Shown: positions 1 to 7,156 of the stretch, one piece after another
How positions within the stretch are numbered: position 1 is the first letter of the stretch
Layout of the letters: every line of letters starts with the position of its first letter
DNA from: an uncultured Actinomycetes bacterium
GTDB taxonomy: Bacteria > Actinomycetota > Acidimicrobiia > Acidimicrobiales > RAAP-2
Length of the DNA: 21,596 nucleotides
Assembly: GCA_903830745.1 (NCBI GenBank)
Contig: CAIKVF010000047.1
Span: 1-21,596, forward strand
Direction of reading: 5' to 3'
Program-made: the position numbers and the translations under genes
The notes under the pieces: model-generated
What the model was told of the DNA's origin: nothing
The model's database searches: none
What the model saw: the letters and a program-made list of their open reading frames with translations, nothing else

Positions 1-1978
1 TCATCTCGCGACCGAAGTAGCGCTTGGTGCTGCCTGCATTCCATTTCTCTGGCAAACAAATAGGGTCAAGAACTTTGCCTGGATACGTAGTTGTCATGAG
101 CTGCTGTGATGCAATAACAATCGATGAAAGATTTAATTGCTTAAATTCTCCACGGCCAAGATTGCACGGATTAGCTAGTGCCACCGGATGAGTTCCTGTG
201 ATTTCAGAATATTGAGACGAAACGAGAGAGCCATACCCCTGCACACTTGGGATTCCTGTAAAGACGTTTGAATCAACAATTCCGAGATTTTGAATGGCAT
301 CAGAGTTCGCACCAGCACTATCAATGATCAATGTACGACCAGTAGATCCAAAGAGTGAAAGTGCCTGCTGTCTCGATGGCTGTGTCTCGACGTTTCCACC
401 AATAATTCCAGTTCCGCAGTAGAGACAGAAAATAAGTACGTCAATCGTCAAGATAACCAGGAGTGATGTAAGTGCCCACTTCTTGGTGATGAACACGGTG
501 CACACGGACAACACCGCCAGTGCGATTACCAAGTGCAGCGTTAGAGTGACTTTTTCACTGCTCGCCATGTACGAATCAGCAATGCCAGTGCCTAGGAAAT
601 CAATAATTCGAGGACCCCAGAACATCATTCCGAGAGAAAGCAGAGCAGTTAGTGCTCCAGGAGCGAGCGTCAACCACTTCGCTCTACCTACGAGTCCCGC
701 GCTCTTGAAGTCCTTCTTTTGAATGTGATGTATCCACAGTGCCAGAAACACTGACAATGCGAAGTCCACCAGAATCACGTTGCGGCTCTGGAGACGTGTG
801 CTCTTAAGGAGTGGAATGCCGTGGAAGATGTGACCGAGCGGCGTGAATGAACCCCACGTAGCAAATAAACCAACTACCGCAACAACAACATAGAGAATGA
901 AATCTTTGTCTTCGCCTTGCCATCCCCTTCTCTTCAACCGAGAGAGAAAAGCAAAGAAACCAATGACTGCGAGGATTCCTGCGTAGCTGGTTACTTCGGC
1001 CAAGTTGTAGTTAACAAAATAACCTGGACCGCCAACGGCCCCATTGCCACCGAAAATGTCAGGGATAAAGAAGAGTGCACTCCACTTAACCGCCAGTGAA
1101 CCAGAGCCAAAGAACCAGTAAGAGATCGCAGAACGGTTAGACGCTCCAATGAACGCCCAGCCAGGTAGAAGCTGACAAATACCTATTCCAATACCCAGTA
1201 CCCCACCAATGCCAAGCGTGAGTAGATAGCTAATGCGCTTCTTCCAGGTCGCAAGGAAATACGAAGACCTAATGAGAAGTATTGATGGAACAACAATCAG
1301 TCCAACTAGTTCAATCTCAGCAATTGACCGAGGTTCGCCAGTTAGGAACGTAAGTCCAAGCAGAACTGCGAACCAAACAACTGATGTCCTAACTCGACGA
1401 ACAATGTCTTTAAACGTCGCGGAGTCTGGAAGGTCACGAAGTCGTCGAGCAAGTGACAGATAGACCAAAACGAACCACGGAATTAATGCGAAGCCTTGCA
1501 CCACCGCTAGGTGAACAAGTTGTCCAAGCATTGCTCCGGTGTAGGTAAAGCTAAGTGCTGCTGCAAGTGACGCCAGTGGACTTAGGCGGTGCCAGCGAAG
1601 CAGCACGTACATTCCAAGTGCACTCGTTACATAAATTGCAATGAGGTTGATGACCCAAGCCAATTGTGCCGGTAAGAAAATAAAGATCAATGTCAGAGGG
1701 TAGAAAGCACCAGCGTTCATTCCACCAAGCAGTGGCGACCCGGAGTTGATGTACACATTCATTAAAGGCAAATGACCGGTTGCCATGATCTTTCCGACCA
1801 ATGCGCGTAATGGGAAATTCTGAATCAAGTTGTCAGCGGTTATTGCAGGGTGCCCCAGTAGTGCAGGAACTGAGAAAAGAATTGTTGGGATCAGAACAAT
1901 TGCCCAGATTGCCCAGCGATCAACTTTCGCCAGTGGTCTCCACCAAGAAACTGATGAAGAAGAAGCGGGGCTATTCAT
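1..1978 (-). CDS. Large multi-pass membrane protein, YfhO-like (C-terminus beyond left edge)
   Basis: An uninterrupted reading frame of 659 codons runs from an ATG at 1978 off the left edge. The N-terminus is short and Ser-rich, followed by a first membrane segment at about residues 22-42. An extracytoplasmic stretch then carries D49 and a QNFP motif, and a second stretch carries SGSPLLGG and FYPL (about 79-95). Many further hydrophobic segments follow, and from roughly residue 530 the protein looks soluble, including GIPSVQGYGSLVSSQYSE. This layout, with a FYPL-type motif early and a GY-containing soluble part late, resembles the YfhO family, GT-C-like membrane proteins linked in some bacteria to glycosylation of envelope polymers. 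The assignment is by eye. The ATG has GAGGG only about two bases upstream, so initiation may be leaderless or weak. The gene starts 20 bases past the pnp terminator. Substrate and role cannot be told from sequence. Confidence 0.6.
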   Translation of the reverse strand, partial: MNSPASSSSVSWWRPLAKVDRWAIWAIVLIPTILFSVPALLGHPAITADNLIQNFPLRALVGKIMATGHLPLMNVYINSGSPLLGGMNAGAFYPLTLIFIFLPAQLAWVINLIAIYVTSALGMYVLLRWHRLSPLASLAAALSFTYTGAMLGQLVHLAVVQGFALIPWFVLVYLSLARRLRDLPDSATFKDIVRRVRTSVVWFAVLLGLTFLTGEPRSIAEIELVGLIVVPSILLIRSSYFLATWKKRISYLLTLGIGGVLGIGIGICQLLPGWAFIGASNRSAISYWFFGSGSLAVKWSALFFIPDIFGGNGAVGGPGYFVNYNLAEVTSYAGILAVIGFFAFLSRLKRRGWQGEDKDFILYVVVAVVGLFATWGSFTPLGHIFHGIPLLKSTRLQSRNVILVDFALSVFLALWIHHIQKKDFKSAGLVGRAKWLTLAPGALTALLSLGMMFWGPRIIDFLGTGIADSYMASSEKVTLTLHLVIALAVLSVCTVFITKKWALTSLLVILTIDVLIFCLYCGTGIIGGNVETQPSRQQALSLFGSTGRTLIIDSAGANSDAIQNLGIVDSNVFTGIPSVQGYGSLVSSQYSEITGTHPVALANPCNLGRGEFKQLNLSSIVIASQQLMTTTYPGKVLDPICLPEKWNAGSTKRYFGREM

Positions 1979-1998
1979 TCCCTCTACGCTACAAAAGA

Positions 1999-2043
1999 AA
2001 AACCCCCTGTGAATCAACTTTGCATTGATTCACAGGGGGTTTT
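1999..2043 (-). terminator. Strong intrinsic terminator of the rpsO-pnp end of the block
   Basis: A perfect 16-bp stem (2002-2017 paired with 2025-2040), containing five consecutive G-C pairs, closes a 7-base loop and extends by three A-T pairs on each side. Read on the minus strand, the stem ends in TTTTTCTTTT. It begins eight bases after the pnp stop codon. The plus-strand reading also has a T-run, but a shorter one, so it could work in both directions. It separates the housekeeping block from the membrane protein gene that follows on the same strand. Confidence 0.93.
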
Positions 2044-2050
2044 AAATGAA

Positions 2051-4474
2051 TTAACGACGACGTGGACGTGGTCCTCGACGGTTTGGACCATCTCCGCTGT
2101 CGAATGATGGGCCACCAGGACCCAAGTCACCAATCTCGTCAGCAAGTTCAGCTTCGAACGATGCTTCAAAAGATGATGATGGAGCCTTTGGCTTGTCTTC
2201 ACGAGGAGCACGCTCTTCACGTGGTCCGCGGTCTTCGCGTGGTGGACGTGGAGCACGTGGCTCTTCGTCTACAACCATGTTGGCGTATTCACCAGCGAGT
2301 GAAAGTGAAACCTTGCCCTGTGGGTCAATGTCATCTACCTTCACTTCAAGTGTCTGTCCAAGTTCAACAACATCTTCAACCTGTCCAATGCGCTTTCCAC
2401 CATTAAGTGGGGCCATCTTCGAGATGTGAAGCAGGCCATCACGGCCCGGCATGATTGAAATGAATGCACCGAACTTCGCGATGTTTACAACGCGTCCCGG
2501 GTACACCGCGCCAACTTCAGCAACTGGTGGGTCAAGGATTAGTGAGATGCGACGACGAGCTTCTTCAACAGCGCGTCCGTCCTTGGCACCAATAGTTACG
2601 GTTCCAACAACACCATCATCGTCAACTGCGATGTCTGCACCAGTCTCCTGCTGCAATGTGTTGATGACCTTACCCTTTGGCCCAATAACTTCACCGATCT
2701 TGTCGATTGGAATCTCAATGGTCACAATCTTCGGAGCAACGGCAGCAACTTCGCTACGTGGCTCAGCAATTGTGTCAGTGATGAGCTTCAAGATAGTGAG
2801 TCGAGCTTCCTTGGCCTGGTGCAGTGCCTTTGAAAGCACGTCAGCAGGAAGTCCATCGATCTTCGTGTCAAGTTGTAGCGCAGTAACAGCGTCAGCAGTT
2901 CCTGCAACCTTGAAGTCCATGTCACCAAATGCGTCTTCAGCGCCCAAGATGTCAGTAAGTGTTACGTACTTGCCGTCTTCGTACACAAGTCCCATTGCGA
3001 TACCCGCAACTGGAGCCTTGATAGGAACACCCGCAGCCATAAGCGACAAGGTTGAACCACATACTGAAGCCATTGAAGTAGAACCGTTAGACGCCATGAT
3101 GTCTGAAACAACACGAAGCGTGTAGGCAAAGTCCTGTTCGTTTGGAAGTACAGGAATAAGTGCACGCTCAGCGAGCATTCCGTGTCCAACTTCACGACGC
3201 TTAGGAGCTCCTACGCGACCAGTTTCACCAACTGAGTATGGAGGGAAGTTGTAGTGGTGCATGTAGCGGCGCCACTCGTCAGGAGTAATTGAGTCAAGCT
3301 GCTGGCGCATGCGTGGCATGCCGAGCGTTGTGACGTTTACAACCTGTGTGTCTCCACGCTGGAACATTGCTGAACCGTGCGTCATAGGGAAAAGGTCAAG
3401 CTCTGCAGAGAGCGGACGAATGTCAGCAGCTCCACGACCGTCAATACGCATTCCTTCATCAACAATGCGTGCACGAACGATCTTCTTGGTTACTGACTTA
3501 ACAGCAGCCTTGATTTCAGTTGTGCGGTCTGGGAACTCAGCTGAAAGTTCAGCAACGATTTCCTTGGTTGCTGCATCGAGTGCTTCTTGGCGTGGCTGCT
3601 TCTGTGTGAGCTTGTTAGCTTCAGCAAGCTTGGCCTTACCAACTGCCTGAACGCGTGCGTACACGTCGTCTTGGTAGTCAACGAAGTCTGGGAATTCAAT
3701 TGTTTCGATTGGTCCACGCTCAGCAACGAATGCCTTAACGAGTTCACGCTGAAGGTTGATTGCTTCACGGATCCAAAGCTTTGAAGCTTCGAGTCCTTCA
3801 GAAAGAACATCTTCAGAAACCTTTGGAGCTCCGTCGGCGTACTTCTCGAATGATCCTTCAGTTCCACCAGCTTCAACCATCATGATGGCGATGTCTGATT
3901 CAACTGAGTCTGTAAGTGCACGGCCAGCAACAACGAGTTCGAACGTTGCAGCGTCACCTTCAGCGAATGTTGGGTGTGGTGCCCATACGCCATCTGTTGT
4001 GTACGCCATACGAACTGCACCAATTGGGCCTTCGAATGGAATACCTGAGATCATCAGCGCAGCAGATGCAGCATTGATGGCCAAGATGTCATGTGGGTTT
4101 TCCTGGTCAGCACTGAAGATTGTGCCAACTACCTGAACTTCGTTACGAAATCCCTTAGGGAATGACGGACGAAGTGGTCGGTCGATAAGACGGCAGATAA
4201 GTACTGCCTGGTCCGAAAGTTTTCCTTCGCGGCGGAAATACGCCCCTGGGATTTTTCCGGCAGCGTATGCACGCTCTTCAATGTCAACAGTAAGTGGGAA
4301 GAAGTCAACACCTTCTCGTGCGCTGCGCTGTGCGGCAACGGTTGCGAGAAGCATGGTGTCACCAATGCGAGCCATTACGGCTCCATCGGCGAGTTGTGCC
4401 AAGTGTCCTGCTTCAAAACTTAATGTTTTGTCTGTACCCGTGATTGGGCTACTTACGCGGATTGCGTCAGTCAT
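2051..4474 (-). CDS. pnp: Polyribonucleotide nucleotidyltransferase (PNPase)
   Basis: This 807-residue protein is the phosphorolytic 3'-5' exoribonuclease of RNA decay, which can also add 3' tails. It shows two RNase PH-like domains (about 12-145 and 325-545) flanking a helical linker. The second carries ASNGSTSMASVCGSTLSLMA (461-480) and the catalytic region AEDAFGDMDFKVAG (512-525). A KH domain with the GPKG loop (598-601) and an S1 domain (about 656-727) follow. The last 70 or so residues form a low-complexity tail rich in Arg, Pro, Glu and Gly, ending GPRPRRR, longer than in E. coli PNPase (711 residues). AGGAG lies seven bases before the ATG, which fixes the start. The gene follows rpsO after a 138-base structured spacer and is followed at once by a strong terminator. 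Confidence 0.98.
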   Translation of the reverse strand: MTDAIRVSSPITGTDKTLSFEAGHLAQLADGAVMARIGDTMLLATVAAQRSAREGVDFFPLTVDIEERAYAAGKIPGAYFRREGKLSDQAVLICRLIDRPLRPSFPKGFRNEVQVVGTIFSADQENPHDILAINAASAALMISGIPFEGPIGAVRMAYTTDGVWAPHPTFAEGDAATFELVVAGRALTDSVESDIAIMMVEAGGTEGSFEKYADGAPKVSEDVLSEGLEASKLWIREAINLQRELVKAFVAERGPIETIEFPDFVDYQDDVYARVQAVGKAKLAEANKLTQKQPRQEALDAATKEIVAELSAEFPDRTTEIKAAVKSVTKKIVRARIVDEGMRIDGRGAADIRPLSAELDLFPMTHGSAMFQRGDTQVVNVTTLGMPRMRQQLDSITPDEWRRYMHHYNFPPYSVGETGRVGAPKRREVGHGMLAERALIPVLPNEQDFAYTLRVVSDIMASNGSTSMASVCGSTLSLMAAGVPIKAPVAGIAMGLVYEDGKYVTLTDILGAEDAFGDMDFKVAGTADAVTALQLDTKIDGLPADVLSKALHQAKEARLTILKLITDTIAEPRSEVAAVAPKIVTIEIPIDKIGEVIGPKGKVINTLQQETGADIAVDDDGVVGTVTIGAKDGRAVEEARRRISLILDPPVAEVGAVYPGRVVNIAKFGAFISIMPGRDGLLHISKMAPLNGGKRIGQVEDVVELGQTLEVKVDDIDPQGKVSLSLAGEYANMVVDEEPRAPRPPREDRGPREERAPREDKPKAPSSSFEASFEAELADEIGDLGPGGPSFDSGDGPNRRGPRPRRR

Positions 4475-4514
4475 GGAAATGCTCCTATTTAGTTAGCAAC
4501 ACTCTGCCCGGATC

Positions 4515-4558
4515 CCAGTGAGCAACCTTCGCAACTGTTTGCGATTGTCCTCCACTGG
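4515..4558 (-). promoter_or_regulatory. Nested hairpin in the pnp 5' leader
   Basis: A perfect 6-bp hairpin (4529-4534 with 4539-4544, loop of four) lies inside an outer 6-bp pairing of CCAGTG (4515-4520) with CACTGG (4553-4558). The structure sits about 40 bases upstream of the pnp start. In E. coli, the pnp leader folds into a stem that RNase III cuts, allowing PNPase to control its own mRNA. A similar role here is inference from position and fold only. Confidence 0.45.
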
Positions 4559-4582
4559 CTTCCAGGGATTCAGATGTGTTGA

Positions 4583-4605
4583 ACACGTCGACGGCGTCGA
4601 CGTGT
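4583..4605 (-). promoter_or_regulatory. 10-bp perfect hairpin just after rpsO (processing or attenuation site)
   Basis: The arms 4583-4592 and 4596-4605 are perfectly complementary and G+C-rich around a 3-base loop. The hairpin begins seven bases after the rpsO stop codon. No T-run follows on the minus strand, so it is not a standard intrinsic terminator. It could stabilise the rpsO 3' end, serve as an RNase III site, or act as a weak or Rho-dependent stop between rpsO and pnp. Confidence 0.55.
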
Positions 4606-4612
4606 CGCTTGA

Positions 4613-4870
4613 TTAGCGACGAATGCCGAGACGGCCAATTAGCTCGCGGTAATGCTCAACGTTGCCATTCTGCACATAATCGAGCAGACGACGGCGTTGT
4701 CCAATGAGCTTCATAAGTCCACGACGTGTGTGGTGATCACCCTTGTGCACCTTGAGGTGCTCAGTGAGGTGTGAAATCCGGTCTGTCAAGAGCGCGATCT
4801 GTACTTCGGACGAGCCGGTGTCTGTACCGTGCGCTTGGTATTCCTTGATGATTTCTTGCTTCTCAGCCAT
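4613..4870 (-). CDS. rpsO: 30S ribosomal protein S15
   Basis: This 85-residue protein is the S15 component of the small subunit platform, which binds the 16S rRNA three-way junction early in assembly. Family hallmarks are [13 protein letters not shown] (17-29), [11 protein letters not shown] (42-52), QRRRLLDY (58-65) and the C-terminal LIGRLGIRR. It is a few residues shorter at the N-terminus than the 89-residue E. coli protein. AAGG stands 11 bases before the ATG, a long spacing, so initiation may depend on leader folding. The gene precedes pnp, as in many bacteria. S15 commonly represses its own mRNA through leader RNAs that differ between phyla. Confidence 0.98.
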   Translation of the reverse strand: MAEKQEIIKEYQAHGTDTGSSEVQIALLTDRISHLTEHLKVHKGDHHTRRGLMKLIGQRRRLLDYVQNGNVEHYRELIGRLGIRR

Positions 4871-4894
4871 TTACGTATTTACCTTATGAATCGG

Positions 4895-4948
4895 GGGTCC
4901 CGTTGCGAGCCGCCAACGTGACGACCCACTTGATCAGCGTCGCTGACC
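4895..4948 (-). promoter_or_regulatory. Two-hairpin rpsO leader, candidate S15 autoregulatory RNA
   Basis: Hairpin 1 pairs 4942-4948 with 4932-4938 (seven pairs, one G-U, 3-base loop). Hairpin 2 closes with GGGTC (4927-4923) against GACCC (4899-4895) and holds an inner GTTG/CAAC and CG/CG stem around a short loop. Both lie between the ribF stop and the rpsO ribosome binding site. S15 is known to bind structured leaders of its own mRNA in several phyla. Assigning that role here is inference from position and fold. Confidence 0.45.
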
Positions 4949-4954
4949 GAGTAC

Positions 4955-5902
4955 CTACATTAGCAGAATCGAGCTCTCAGGTCTAAAAGACTTGAAAATC
5001 TCTACAGATTCAGCCACGTCACGGTCGATCTGAGCAATCAGGGCATCTACCCCGTCGAAGCTCATTTCCCCGCGGAGAAGGCTAATAAATGCGGTATCGA
5101 GGACTTGGTCGTAGAGGTCTCCACTAAATCCTGGAATGTGAACTTCCACCAAGAGCTGTCCATCTTCGTAGAACTGTGGACGCTTGCCAACTGAGATCGC
5201 AGCTGGCATCCACTCGCCCGCCTGAGTCTTTGTGGCGCCAGCGTAAATGCCAATGGCTGGAAGTTGCTGGCGAGGATGAGAGTAAATGTTCGCAGTCGGA
5301 TAACCAAGTTCTGCTCCACGTGCGTCACCATGCACAACCGTTCCACGAAGAACAAATGGTCGACCGAGTACATCATTAGCAATGTCAAGGTTTCCTTTAG
5401 ACAGTGCCGCGCGAACAGACGTTGAACTCCAACGTTCGCCGTCACCAAAAATGGTTGCTGGGTGCACACGAAAGCCAAATGACTCACTAAGTTTTTCGAG
5501 CATTGAAACGTTGCCCTGTCGTTCATGACCGAAGCGAAAATCTTCGCCAACCACAATGTCGGTGGCTTTCATTTCATCAACAAGTACACGAGCAATAAAG
5601 GATTCAGCAGTTTCTCCAGCGAGTGCGGCATTAAAAGTGAGCACTCGAACCTGATCAATTCCTAGTGCTTCAAGACCTTCAAGGCGTTGCTCAATTGTTC
5701 CAAGCTGTGATGGAGCACGGTCAGGAGCCAGCGCAACTGCTGGGTGAGGATCAAACGTCACCACGGAAGAAAGAACACCGTGGCGACTTGCGATTTCTTT
5801 TAGATTCTCTAGAACGAGCTGATGACCACGGTGCAACCCGTCAAATACGCCAACGGCAACTGCGCTTGGTGCGCTCGAAGCGGGTTCTCTGAAAATCTTC
5901 AC
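4955..5902 (-). CDS. ribF: Bifunctional riboflavin kinase / FMN adenylyltransferase (FAD synthetase)
   Basis: This 315-residue cytoplasmic enzyme phosphorylates riboflavin to FMN and then adenylylates FMN to FAD. The N-terminal nucleotidyltransferase half has the GVFDGLHRGH motif (18-27), including the HxGH-type signature. The C-terminal flavokinase half has LRGTVVHGDARG and the PTAN motif in GYPTANIY (about 183-207), followed by VEVHIPGFSGDLYDQ. The start is a GTG whose bases overlap the truB stop in the string GTGA, giving a 4-base overlap and likely translational coupling. Length and domain order are usual. It belongs to the infB-rbfA-truB-ribF run, a common bacterial arrangement. Confidence 0.97.
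   Translation of the reverse strand: MKIFREPASSAPSAVAVGVFDGLHRGHQLVLENLKEIASRHGVLSSVVTFDPHPAVALAPDRAPSQLGTIEQRLEGLEALGIDQVRVLTFNAALAGETAESFIARVLVDEMKATDIVVGEDFRFGHERQGNVSMLEKLSESFGFRVHPATIFGDGERWSSTSVRAALSKGNLDIANDVLGRPFVLRGTVVHGDARGAELGYPTANIYSHPRQQLPAIGIYAGATKTQAGEWMPAAISVGKRPQFYEDGQLLVEVHIPGFSGDLYDQVLDTAFISLLRGEMSFDGVDALIAQIDRDVAESVEIFKSFRPESSILLM
4957..4985 (-). promoter_or_regulatory. Possible promoter for rpsO-pnp
   Basis: On the minus strand, TAGACC (4985-4980) and TAATGT (4962-4957) are separated by exactly 17 bases. They match the -35 consensus at four of six positions and the actinobacterial TAnnnT -10 pattern. The element lies in the last codons of ribF, and the predicted transcript would start just before the first rpsO leader hairpin. 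The match is moderate. Confidence 0.35.
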
Positions 5903-6804
5903 GAATCCAACTTACCTTCACTGGAATCAGGCAAGACAAGTTCTGGCTTCCACATCTGACCTCGAGGCTGCAAAATAGCCACTAACTGCCCACTGGATTT
6001 AAGCGCTGCAATTTCTGCTGACGCATAGGGCTGAGCAATCTCAATTTGCTGACCCATGCGAACTCGTCGTTCTTGCTCTGTGTCTAGAACCACGGTTTCT
6101 AGTCCGGAAACAAAGTCAACTGGGGACCGAAGGACATCAGTGCCGGCTTCAGCGAGGGTGCTCAGTTCTTCAAGAGACAGAGCATCCTTCACCGAGTGGT
6201 GTCCACTCGCCTCTCTACGTAGAGCGCTCAAATGTCCGAGTGTGCCGAGTCGAACTGCGAGGTCACTGAGCAACACTCGAATGTATGTGCCAACGGTGCA
6301 CTCGACTACAAAGTTCCATTCATCATTTGAAGTCGATGGACAGACTTCGAAACGTGAGATTGTTATCTCTCTTGGCGCTCGTTCAATTTCAATTCCTTCG
6401 CGTGCCATTTCATACAGACGCTTTCCGCCAACTTTGATGGCAGAAACCATTGGTGGAATTTGCTGCTGTGTTCCAAGCATTGAAGTAGCGCACGCCTGCA
6501 CAATCTCAAGTGAAAGTTGTGGCACCGCGGCATTGCCCGTCACTTCTCCGTCGGCATCAAGTGAATCAGTGGCGCTGCCAAGTTTTACGACACCGGTGTA
6601 GAGCTTTTTCTCACTCTGGGCGAAACGAATAAGTCTGGTGGCGGGGCCAACACCAATAATGAGAAGTCCCGTAGCCATTGGATCAAGAGTTCCAGCGTGA
6701 CCAACTCGCTTTTCACTAAGCGCTCTACGCACACGAGACACGACATCGTGACTAGTTATGCCCTGAGGCTTATCAATTAAAAGAAGGCCGTTATTTGTCT
6801 TCAT
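5899..6804 (-). CDS. truB: tRNA pseudouridine(55) synthase TruB
   Basis: TruB converts U55 in the T-loop of tRNAs to pseudouridine and helps tRNA folding. The protein of 301 residues begins MKTNNGLLLIDKPQG and carries the catalytic motif GHAGTLDPMATG with D41 as the predicted nucleophile, then GTYIRVLLSDLA and LRREASG. The frame stays open 34 codons further upstream, but that part lies inside rbfA and does not resemble TruB, so I start at the ATG at 6804. This start overlaps the end of rbfA by 14 bases. The stop overlaps the ribF GTG start. Close packing implies coupled translation with both neighbours. Confidence 0.96.
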   Translation of the reverse strand: MKTNNGLLLIDKPQGITSHDVVSRVRRALSEKRVGHAGTLDPMATGLLIIGVGPATRLIRFAQSEKKLYTGVVKLGSATDSLDADGEVTGNAAVPQLSLEIVQACATSMLGTQQQIPPMVSAIKVGGKRLYEMAREGIEIERAPREITISRFEVCPSTSNDEWNFVVECTVGTYIRVLLSDLAVRLGTLGHLSALRREASGHHSVKDALSLEELSTLAEAGTDVLRSPVDFVSGLETVVLDTEQERRVRMGQQIEIAQPYASAEIAALKSSGQLVAILQPRGQMWKPELVLPDSSEGKLDS

Positions 6805-7153
6805 TGGCTTGACGCCTAAGGATGTCTTCGACAGCTCCACCACTAGAAATTGCGGGGTCGGCCATGAAGGACAGCTTCGGAGTTCGCTTGAGCCTGGTCT
6901 GAGCATTTACAGATGCTTGAATCTGAGCGCGGCACTCTTCTAATACTTCTTTAGCTTCTGGCGTTAACGAATCGAAGTACACCATGGCTTGGCGCATGTC
7001 TGGAGAGGTATCAACACCAGTGACGGTGAGGATGCCGAGACGATCATCAAGGTCAGACATACGAGTCATCTCGTCAGAGATAACTTGCTGAAGAATTTTG
7101 TTTACCCTTGCCGAGCGAGGATATGGGTGGTGACCACCTTCGGTGCGGGCCAT
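6791..7153 (-). CDS. rbfA: 30S ribosome-binding factor A (RbfA)
   Basis: RbfA, 120 residues, is a KH-fold assembly factor that binds the immature 30S subunit and aids 16S rRNA maturation. The N-terminal RSARVNKILQQVISDEMTR and the central LTVTGVDTSPDMRQAMVYFD match the family, and a TPKLSFMAD segment near the C-terminus is typical. The ATG lies three bases after the infB stop codon. The end overlaps the truB start. Position between infB and truB is conserved across bacteria. Confidence 0.96.
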   Translation of the reverse strand: MARTEGGHHPYPRSARVNKILQQVISDEMTRMSDLDDRLGILTVTGVDTSPDMRQAMVYFDSLTPEAKEVLEECRAQIQASVNAQTRLKRTPKLSFMADPAISSGGAVEDILRRQANEDK

Positions 7154-7156
7154 GAG

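Noticed and set aside
2451-3125. Open frame of 224 codons on the plus strand opposite pnp
   Set aside because: Ser/Ala/Thr-rich product typical of antisense shadows. The minus-strand frame is an unmistakable PNPase.
4583-4605. Hairpin after rpsO as an intrinsic terminator
   Set aside because: No T-run follows on the transcribed strand, so it was listed as a possible processing site instead.
6805-6906. 34-codon upstream extension of truB
   Set aside because: It lies within rbfA, does not resemble TruB, and the ATG at 6804 gives the normal family N-terminus.
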